Positions 56,338 through 64,000 of a stretch of DNA of 64,000 nt are shown here, one piece after another. Positions within the stretch are counted from its first letter, which is position 1. Every line of letters begins with the position of its first letter. Under the pieces are notes generated by a model. The model saw only the letters and a program-made list of their open reading frames with translations. It was not told the DNA's origin and did no database searches. This stretch comes from Rhipidocladum racemiflorum (lineage: Eukaryota; Streptophyta; Magnoliopsida; Poales; Poaceae): contig CM070591.1 in assembly GCA_036346355.1 (NCBI GenBank), positions 25,404,001 through 25,468,000 of the forward strand, given 5' to 3'. The position numbers and the translations under genes were made by a program.

Positions 56338-57021
56338 TTGGGTAAGTTACTTGTTAACTCAAGACCTGCAATGCTTTGTTTGACTCGAGCTTCAGATTCG
56401 CTTGTTTCGCAAGGCTTTGCTACTAGAAATGATTTGAGGATTGCAAGACTTAAGTGCATGCTTTTAGTTCAAACTCCCTGGTTCCGAACTCCGAACGAAA
56501 GTAGGATGTTCCGGGTGAGAATACTAATAGATGGAATAGAGTTCCTAGCAAACCTTATAATTTTGGAGACCTGGACCTTAGATGTTATATTGGGAATGGA
56601 TTGGTTATCCAAGCACAAGGCCGTATTGGATTGTGGACGAAGGACTATCTCAGTCGAGAGCCCGTGTGGGAAGAAAGTGGAATTTCAAGCCACTGCAGTT
56701 AGAGATGGACAGTTGATGGTTAACAGTACCAAGGCAATCAGCATAGAGGATGTCCCAGTAGTGAATGAGTACCCCGATGTTTTTCCCGAGGATCTACCTG
56801 GTATGCCGCCAGACAGGGACATAGAGTTTGTGATAGAGCTTGTACTGCACAAGACCGATAGCAAAGAGACCCTATCGGATGTCTACCGAGGAGTTGGTAG
56901 AGATGAAGAAACAGCTGGAAGAGTTAATGGAGAAAGGATTTATCAGACCAAGTTCGTCGCCGTGGGGAGCACCAGTTTTGTTTGTCAAGAAAAAGGACGG
57001 GAGTTTCAGGATGTGCATTGA
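56338..57021 (+). pseudogene. P protease segment, active site altered
   Basis: 227-codon open stretch aligned with the M2 protease. The active-site Asp-Ser-Gly is missing: the frame reads LTRASDSLVSQGFA because the DNA at 56381-56390 has TGACTCGAGC, two bases shorter than the M2 equivalent, which has a CTG there. Downstream motifs (VILGMDWLSKHKAVLDCG and EYPDVFPEDLPGMPPDRDIE) are intact. Its end overlaps RT in a different frame at 56840. Confidence 0.85.
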
Positions 57022-57704
57022 CTACCGTGCACTCAATGAAGTCACCGTGAAGAATAAGTATCCGCTACCCAGGATTGAGATTTGTTTGATCAGTTGAGAG
57101 GAGCCGGAGTTTTCTCCAAAATTGATTTGAGATCGGGATACCATCAGTTGAAGATCCGATCAGAAGATATTCCGAAGACTGCATTCTCGTCAAGATATGG
57201 ACATCACGAGTTTACAGTTATGTCCTTTGGGCTGATTTAATGCGCCATTATTTCATGAATATGATGAATAAGGTGTTCATGGAATATTTGGACAAGTTTG
57301 TCGTCGTGTTCATAGACGATATCCTAATCTACTCCAAGACAGAGGATGAACATGCCGAACACTTAAGGCGAGTTTTGGAAAAGCTGAGGGAACAGCAACT
57401 TTTCGCCAAGTTCAGCAAGTGTGATTTTTGGAAGGACAAGGTGGAGTTTCTTGGACATGTAATGACCGCAGAAGGAGTCACCGTAGATCCAAGCAAAGTA
57501 GAAGCTGTGTTACATTGGGAGCAACAAGATCGTGACCAGATTCGGAGTTTCCTTGGAATGGCAGGATACTACCGCCGCTTCATCGAGGGCTTCTCGACAA
57601 TTGCGAAACCTCTACGCAATCGCCAAGAAGGAAAAGAAGTTTGCATGGACGCCTTAATGTGAGAAAGGATTTCAGGAGCTGAAGAAGCGATTGACATCAA
57701 GACC
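56840..57704 (+). pseudogene. P reverse transcriptase (frameshifted)
   Basis: The N-terminal RT (56840-57097) has FVKKKDGSFRMCIDYRALNE. The catalytic region is in another frame (57240-57662), with FVVVFIDDILIYSK and its two aspartates. Frame breaks near 57080 and 57235 and a stop near 57660 separate it from RNase H. Thumb and connection motifs (EFLGHVMTAEG and SFLGMAGYYRRFI) are readable. Confidence 0.88.
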
Positions 57705-59063
57705 GTGTTAGTTCTACCGGATGTTGCTCAAAGCTTCGATATTTATTGTGACGCATCGCGCCAAGGACTTGGATGTGTCTTGTCGATGCAGAATGGAAAG
57801 GTCGTCGCTTATGCATCAAGGCAGTTGAGGCCGCATGAGGAAAATTATCCGACACATGACTTAGAGTTAGCTGCCGTAGTGCATGCTTTGAAGATATGGC
57901 GTCACTATCTGATTGGAAACAGATGTGAAGTATACACGGACCATAAGAGCCTTAAGTACATATTCACCCAGTCGGATCTGAATATGAGGCAGAGGAGATG
58001 GTTAGAGTTAATCAAGGACTACAATGTTGGAATCCATTACCATCCCGGGAAGGCCAATGTAGTAGCCGATGCTCTGAGTCGGAAAAGCCATACCGTGAGT
58101 ACGTTGCTAGCCACAAGTCAGGATGAGTTATGTGAGGATTTTCAAAAGATGAAGATTGAGGTTGTACCTAGCGGATTCTTGGCCGCATTGGAAGTAAAGC
58201 CTACCTTAGAGGACCAGATCCGAGAAGGACAGAAGGATGATGACAGGATCCGCAGGATTAAGTCCATCAAGGAGGAAGGCAAGGCAGAGGACTTCAAGTT
58301 GGATGAGCAAGGCACGTTATGGATGAAGGATCGGATTTGTGTGCCTAACAAAAAGGAGTTAAAGCAACTGATTCTGGAGGAAGCCCATGACTCCAAGTAC
58401 TCAATTCATCCTGGAAGCGCCAAGATGTATCAGGATCTGAAGGAGAGATTCTGGTGGCCGAGTATGAAACGTGAAGTTGCCGAGCATGTTGCATTGTGCG
58501 ACGTATGCCAGAGAGTCAAGGCAATGCATCAGAGACCAGCAGGATTGCTACAGCCGCTGAAAATACCTGAGTGGAAGTGGGAGGAAATCGGAATGGATTT
58601 CATTACCGGTTTGCCGAAGACTCAAGGAGGTTATGACTCCATATGGGTTATAGTGGATCGCTTGACTAAAGTAGCCCATTTTATCCCCGTGAAGACCACT
58701 TACTCGGGAGATAAATTAGCAGAATTGTACATGATCAGGATTGTCTGTTTGCACGGAGTGCCAAAGAGGATTGTATCGGACAGAGGTACCCAATTTACCT
58801 CAAGGTTTTGGAATAAGTTGCATGAAGCCATGGGAACCCGTTTGAACTTCAGTACAGCTTATCATCCACAGACGGATGGACAGACCGAAAGAGTCAACCA
58901 GATTCTAGAGGATATGTTGAGAGCTTGTGCATTGGCTTATGCTACCTCTTGGGATAAAAGTTTGCCGTATGCCGAGTTCAGTTACAACAATAGTTATCAG
59001 GCTAGTTTACAGATGTCACCTTTTGAGGCATCAGATGAGTCGGCCACTGTCGGACGCCATTGA
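57705..59063 (+). CDS. P RNase H and integrase (open segment of pol)
   Basis: 452-residue uninterrupted stretch. RNase H acids are D16 (YCDAS), E54 (DLELAAV), D79 (YTDHK) and D122 (ADALS). The integrase zinc-binding domain is complete: H228, H235, C265, C268. The catalytic core has D298 (GMDFITGLPK), D359 (VSDRGTQF) and E395 (DGQTERVN), with 35 residues between the last two. The stretch ends where the frame shifts after MSPFEAS. As a fragment of a broken polyprotein it is probably not translated in context. Confidence 0.92.
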   Translation: MLVLPDVAQSFDIYCDASRQGLGCVLSMQNGKVVAYASRQLRPHEENYPTHDLELAAVVHALKIWRHYLIGNRCEVYTDHKSLKYIFTQSDLNMRQRRWLELIKDYNVGIHYHPGKANVVADALSRKSHTVSTLLATSQDELCEDFQKMKIEVVPSGFLAALEVKPTLEDQIREGQKDDDRIRRIKSIKEEGKAEDFKLDEQGTLWMKDRICVPNKKELKQLILEEAHDSKYSIHPGSAKMYQDLKERFWWPSMKREVAEHVALCDVCQRVKAMHQRPAGLLQPLKIPEWKWEEIGMDFITGLPKTQGGYDSIWVIVDRLTKVAHFIPVKTTYSGDKLAELYMIRIVCLHGVPKRIVSDRGTQFTSRFWNKLHEAMGTRLNFSTAYHPQTDGQTERVNQILEDMLRACALAYATSWDKSLPYAEFSYNNSYQASLQMSPFEASDESATVGRH

Positions 59064-59625
59064 ATTGAACGAGACCGTGGCGCCGTGTCTTCTGACCTGA
59101 TATACTTCAAGAGGTCAAGAGCGGATCGCCATGATTAGAGAAAGGTTGAAGATAGCCCAATCTCGACAGAAGAGTTATGCCGACAATCGTCGCCGAGATT
59201 TGAGTTTTGAACCGTAAGACTTTGTATACCTCGTAGTTACGCCTCTCGGGGAGTTAAGAGGTTCCATGCCAAAGGGAAACTTGCACCCGTTATGTTGGAC
59301 CATTTAAGATTTTGAGCCGCAGAGGCGAGTTGCTTATCACCGGAGTTGCCCACGATCGTTAGCGAGTACATGATGTATTCCATGTGCCCCAGTTAAAGAA
59401 GTGTCTCCGAGTTCCTGAGGAACAGACACCGCTAGAGTCAATTGAGTTGCAAGAGGACTTGACTTATAAGGAGTATCCCGTGAGGATTCTAGACACAATG
59501 GATCGAGAAACTAGAAACAAGTCAACCCGTTTCTGTAGAGTTCAGTGGAGCAACCATGCAGAGCGAAGCGACTTGGGAGCGAAGAGGATTTGAAGAAAGA
59601 GTTTCCAAACCTATTCTCAGAGTGA
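59064..59625 (+). pseudogene. P integrase C-terminus and chromodomain
   Basis: Homology continues from 59064 in shifted frames. 59384-59593 reads LKKCLRVPEEQTPLESIELQ, then YKEYPVRILDTMDRETRNKS and FCRVQWSNH, the chromodomain core. The frame shifts again near 59560, and the stop equivalent is TGA at 59623-59625. The expected GPY/F-type module before the chromodomain is unreadable because of indels. Confidence 0.82.
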
Positions 59626-59654
59626 TCCCTGAATCTCTGGGACGAGATTCTATT

Positions 59655-59665
59655 AAGGGGAGGTT
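59655..59665 (+). other. P polypurine tract
   Basis: AAGGGGAGGTT immediately before TGTAACACC at 59666. The arms GAATCTC (59631-59637) and GAGATTC (59644-59650) form the same pre-tract hairpin as in M2, with a mismatch next to the loop. Confidence 0.87.
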
Positions 59666-62600
59666 TGTAACACCCCAAAATTTTGCTTTTCTTAAATTCA
59701 TGTGTGATTTGGCACTTTGGTGAATTTTTGGAATTTTCTGGAATTTATTTGGATTTATTTGGAATTTATTTGAATTTATTCCATTTTGAAATAATTAAAG
59801 AATTTAATTTTGCAAATAAAATTTTGTTGGAAATATTTTATTTGAGTCCAAAATGATCCAAAATATTTTCCAGAATTTTTCTGGAATTTTTCTCGAGTCT
59901 TTTGCTATTTTTAATGAATTAAATGAATTATCGGGATTATTTTGAATATTAAAATCGCTTCGGGTTTAGTACTGTTCATCGGGTCCGAGTCGGACTCGAG
60001 TCCGACCCGAACCCGACCGAGCCACTTGATTCGGTCGAACCGCGTCGCCAAACCCAACCCTAACCCTAGCCACCGACCGTTGGATCTTGATCCAACGGCC
60101 GCGCGTGAGATGCGTCGCTGCAGCGCTGCGGCCGCTCGATGCGGGACACGTGGATCGGCATCGGTCGTCGCCCTCGCCCGAATCGAGGCTCGTAGAGCGC
60201 CGCCGTGTCCGACTAGGGTTCCGCCCTGAGCACGCCTCCCGGGGCTATTTAAGGCCCGGACCGGCCCCCGAGGTTGCCCTCACCCATGCGCCCCGGTTGC
60301 CCTAGCTAATAGAGCTCAAGCCGCCGCCAAGCCGTGCCGATTGCTCGCCGAAGTTGGACGGAGCCGCTACGGTTTCCTCGTCTTCTCCGGCACCGATAGC
60401 CCTTGTCCGCCGTGTTGAAGCCCGGGTTCGGAACCCCCAAGACAAGGCGCACCTGCGGGACATCTCGATCACGCCGAGAACGCCAGAGCGCCGAGCCCGT
60501 GGTCATCTTCCTGGCGCCGGCAACCCACCGCTGCGTGACTCCATCTCCGCCCACGAGCTCCGTGCACCGTTGGATCTTCATCGGACGATCACGGTGAGTC
60601 CACGTTTCCCCGAGACTTTGGAAAACCAGATCGGATCTGGACCGTTGGATCAAGATCCGACGGCCCACGATCGCCTCGTGCTAGAAACTGCGTTAACTTA
60701 GGGTAGATCTAGACCGTCCGATCTAGATCGAACGGCCGTGAACATGCCACGTGGCATGATGACGTCATGCTGACGTCATCATGGAGGCCGTTCGCTTGGC
60801 CGACGCCAAGAAAGTTACCGTGGACCAATCACCGGATGCCACGCGTGTCCATGCCGACGCAATAATTAATTTCCGAAAAAGAAAATGATTTATTAATTCG
60901 AATAATGATTTCAAATTTAGATTCAAAATTCAAACGCTTATCACTTTTGCGTTTCATCTCCGATTTGAGTGATTCAAATTTATAAATTTGTATAAAATTG
61001 AGATCTACCTAAATAGGAATTTTATTTAATTTTTGGACTAAAGTTTTTGTCTGTAATATTATTTAATTGATTATTTAAACTTTAATAAATAAAAACTTTT
61101 GCGTTTTAACTCCAAATTTGATTTATTCCAGCTTCTAAAAATCCAGAAAATTACGTTCTCTCTGTTTATGGATTTTATTTGGAGTTTTGGGATGTTTTTG
61201 CCTATTGTTTATTGGGTATTTGCTATTTGCACGCTTTTACGAGTAGACGTTGATGTGCCTGTAGGATTAGATGGAGAAGTTTTGACTCATGATTCAACTC
61301 AAGACCAAGAGCAAGTACTTTTTGAAGGCAAGTTGTGCTTTGACCATATTGATCCTATTTCTAAATCTATTTTGATTTAAACTATTGCATGCTAGTTCAA
61401 TTAGAAAGATACTTTGTTTAAACATGGGGGTTAGATAAATACCAATTTGCTATATGACACCTTGATTACTTAAGTATGTGCCATGACCCTTTGTCACCCT
61501 AGTTGTGGTTTACTAGTTGGACATTATTAAATTGCCAACATGGGTTTAGATCGTTGTAGTATACTGCTTAGACCTGCTACGTGCTCATGACATGATTTTG
61601 GATAATCAAATGCTAATATTGACTTAATGATATATTGAACCTGTTTTGGAAAAGTATCATGTGATGTTGATGGCACGTGGTGCATGGTAATCAAGCGGGG
61701 TTTGATAAACGCTTCGGCCAGGGGCATGTGGCAAGAATAATCAGTGGGCCAGTGTGGCATTGGGGATGTTGATTTGGTTTTTCTGTAGTCTTGCCCTGGT
61801 CACTCTAAGGACTTAACCTTGCAAGCCTTTGAACTGGTCATACTTGCAACCACATGGTCGAATGGGACGGCCCTAGTTGACTAAGTTGCTAAGGACTCGC
61901 TTGTGGAGCCTCAGGTGTCGATTACACCGCTTGTGTGATTGTGCGGGGAGCGTATCGTGGTCGTGGCCGATACCCATCTAACGGTGTGTTGGTCCCATAC
62001 TTCGCCTTGGCTAAGGGAAGGGATGGTGTAGAGCACGAACCTGAGAGGACCACCTGTGTTGTTTTAGGCTTCCGAAAGGCTTTATTCTGAGGAACTTCGC
62101 CTTTGTGGTGTTTGATCAGTATCTTGTGGGTAAAGTGCATAACCTCTGCAGAGTGTAGAATCTATTTGAATAGCCGAGTCCACGATCGACAATGCTCTGA
62201 ATTACAGTCAAGGGTTAGATTTTCGAAAATAACTTGGATTTGAAAAGTTGGGTTGGTTTAATAATGAAGATGATGGAAATGTGGTTTAGGATGGGAAAAA
62301 TGTTTGTTAAACTTCTTGAAAAGTTATTTATGCTTTACTTATTTCTACTGCTTTCGAATCTAATTTTATTACTTGTCAAAAGTCACATCGCAAATATACC
62401 TTGAGCTATTCCTTTGTACCAAGCCATGCATATAGTATATTAGCTTGCATTCTCAGGCATGACTTGCCGAGTACCAAGTACTCACCCTTGCCTCAACACA
62501 ATATCGCTTGAAGAAGAGATCGCACTACTTTGGAGGAGGAACTCCAAGAGGATCCATCTACTTAGGGAAGCGAGCCCACCGGTTGCTGTGGTATCTTTGG

Positions 62601-62854
62601 ATGGCGCCACGAAAGTTTATTTGATTTTCCGCTGCTATTATTTCTCTCTGAATAAGTTTCGCCTTACGAGGCATACATTTGTAACTTGACCATAAGGTCA
62701 AGTAACCAGTTTGGTTATTTAAATAAAGTACTTTGATAATATCGATTGGTATGATTGTGATATTTACCGATGTTAAGACTGTGTGCACTAGCGCGTTCCT
62801 GGACTAGTGCTGAATACACAGAGGGTCCGGATTTGCAAATTCGGGGTCCCGACA
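59666..62854 (+). repeat. P 3' LTR
   Basis: Pairs with 51499-54688 and is almost the same length (3189 vs 3190). TATA-like box at 60245-60252. At 60795-60810 it has CTTGGC/GCCAAG where the 5' LTR has TGCTGACGTCAGCA. Confidence 0.94.
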
Positions 62855-62859
62855 TAATG
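62855..62859. repeat. Target site duplication TAATG, right copy (element P)
   Basis: TAATG directly after the P 3' LTR end GACA, identical to 51494-51498. Confidence 0.94.
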
Positions 62860-64000
62860 TCCAACTAATAAACCACAACTAGGGTGACAAGGGGTCATGG
62901 CACATATTTAAGTAATCAAGGTGTCATACAGCAAATTGGTATTTATCTAATCCCCCATATTTAAATAAAGTATTTTCTAATTGAACTAGCATGCAATAGG
63001 TTAAATCAAAATAGATTTCGAAATAGGATCAACATGGTCAAAGCACAACTTGCCTTCAAAAAGTACTTGTTCTTGGTCTTGAGTTGGATCCTGAGTCAAT
63101 ACTTCTCCTTCGAATCCTTCCGGCACTTCAACGTCTACTCGTAAAGCGTGCAAATAGCAAATACACGAATAAACAATAGGCAAAAAGTGTCCAAACATCC
63201 AAATAAAATCCATAAACAGAGAGAACATAATTTTATGAATTTTTAGAAACTGGAATCGTCAAATTTGGAGTTAAAACGCAAAAGTTATGATTATTTAAAG
63301 TTTAAATAATCAATTAAATAATTTTACAGAGGAAAACTTTAGTCCAAAAATTAAATAAAATTCATAATTAGATAGATCTCAATTTTATACAAATTTAGAA
63401 ATTTGAATCACTCAAATCGGAGTTGAAACGCAAAAGTTATAAGCGTTCAAAGTTTGAAACAAAATCTGAAATCATTATTCCGAATTAATAAATCATTTTC
63501 TTTTTCGGAAATTAATTATTGCGTCAGCGAGGACACGTGTCATCCTGTGATTGGTCCACGCTGACTGGCGACGCCAAGATCGAACGGCCTCCATGATGAC
63601 GTCAGCATGACGTCATCATGCCACGTGGCACCACTCAGGTGCTGCCACGTGTCCGGTCCATGGACTGGGTCCACGGGCGGCACGGTCCACGGTGGACTAG
63701 CGCACGGCTTGGTGCGGCTGACATGCGGGCCCGCATGTCAGCGGCCCACGTGCACTTGCACGGTGCGGCGCGCCTAGGCTACGTGGCAAGATCGTGTCCG
63801 TTGATTTGAAAATCAACGGCCGCGATTAGATCCAGGGTTAACACGTTGGAATCTACTCGATGATCGTGGGCCGTTCGATCTAGATCGGACGGTCCAGATC
63901 TAACCCTACGATAACACTGCTACGGCCTGAGGTGATCGTGGGCCGTTGGATCTTGATCCAACGGTCCAGATCCAATCGGGTTTGGAAGCACGTGACTCGC
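62860..64000 (-). repeat. M2 5' LTR, right piece (runs off the window)
   Basis: Continues the LTR broken at 51498 with TCCAACTAATAAACC and matches 42348-43490 of the M2 3' LTR. The remaining ~1 kb, including the TGTAACACC terminus, lies beyond 64000. Confidence 0.92.

Larger units (their letters stand above)
51499..62854 (+). mobile_element. Ty3/gypsy chromovirus P (Tekay/Del-like), complete structure, 11356 bp
   Basis: Plus-strand element with 5' LTR 51499-54688 (3190 bp), internal 54689-59665 and 3' LTR 59666-62854 (3189 bp), flanked by a perfect TAATG duplication inside the M2 5' LTR. It is a distinct subfamily from M1/M2: the LTRs differ in the GC-rich block (52000-52400), and the upstream ORF is missing. 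It is the youngest insertion by nesting, yet its reading frame is the most broken. That fits either a defective copy moved in trans or consensus errors. Confidence 0.95.
41000..64000 (-). mobile_element. Ty3/gypsy chromovirus M2 (Tekay/Del-like), split by element P
   Basis: Minus-strand element: 3' LTR 41000-44452, internal region 44453-50158, and a 5' LTR from 50159 that is interrupted at 51498 by P and resumes at 62860. About 1 kb of the 5' LTR is beyond the window. It encodes an extra ORF, gag, protease, RT, RNase H, integrase and chromodomain in the Ty3/gypsy order (integrase after RNase H). It is the best-preserved coding copy here. It inserted into the internal domain of LARD-5. The left flanking bases GTTTT (40995-40999) are the expected half of its target duplication. 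Confidence 0.93.

Noticed and set aside
1..64000. tRNA genes or a host gene with introns.
   Set aside because: The only tRNA-like matches are 12-13 base primer-binding sites, and no cloverleaf could be assembled. No host protein family was recognisable in any frame.

Overview
The window is eukaryotic, plant-type repeat DNA. I found no host gene, tRNA, rRNA or CRISPR array. Almost every base belongs to long-terminal-repeat (LTR) retrotransposons primed by initiator tRNA-Met. Two families are present. The first is an autonomous Ty3/gypsy chromovirus, best matching the Tekay/Del lineage, with 3.2-3.45 kb LTRs that start TGTAACACCCC and end GTCCCGACA. The second is a non-coding family with LTRs of about 2.3-2.5 kb (TGTGACACTACG...GGGGTGTTACA) and an internal domain of about 4.1 kb without gag-pol. 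I call it LARD-like (large retrotransposon derivative). The host is a flowering plant with a repeat-rich genome; a monocot is likely but not proven.

Layout. 1-7162: minus-strand chromovirus M1, cut by the window edge, with its 5' LTR at 3712-7162. 7163-8285: 3' part of a minus-strand LARD LTR (LARD-0). 8286-15298: LARD-1. 15299-16211: tail of LARD-2. 16212-23226: LARD-3. 23227-28893: 5'-truncated LARD-4. 28894-28993: a 100-bp spacer of unknown origin. From 28994: LARD-5, split in its 5' LTR by the complete LARD-6 (30515-39302, target duplication AAAGT) and split again in its internal domain at 41000 by the minus-strand chromovirus M2. M2 is split in its own 5' LTR by the complete plus-strand chromovirus P (51499-62854, target duplication TAATG). 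The M2 LTR resumes at 62860 and runs off the window. Insertion order is therefore LARD-5, then LARD-6 and M2 (relative order unknown), then P.

The chromoviruses encode gag, aspartic protease, reverse transcriptase, RNase H, integrase and a C-terminal chromodomain. M1 and M2 also carry an extra sense ORF between the primer-binding site and gag. P lost this ORF by a deletion between TGGAGG repeats. The LARDs encode nothing recognisable, yet share conserved inverted repeats in the LTR, downstream of the primer-binding site, in the middle of the internal domain and before the polypurine tract. They would need proteins in trans.

A technical signal runs through the window. Differences between repeat copies, including the two LTRs of one element, concentrate at CTG/CAG trinucleotides, with a recurring CTG to TCG/CCG (CAG to CGA/CGG) signature. 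Many apparent frameshifts and lost catalytic residues fall on such sites. I suspect long-read consensus error at CHG-methylated cytosines, so the pseudogene calls here are provisional.
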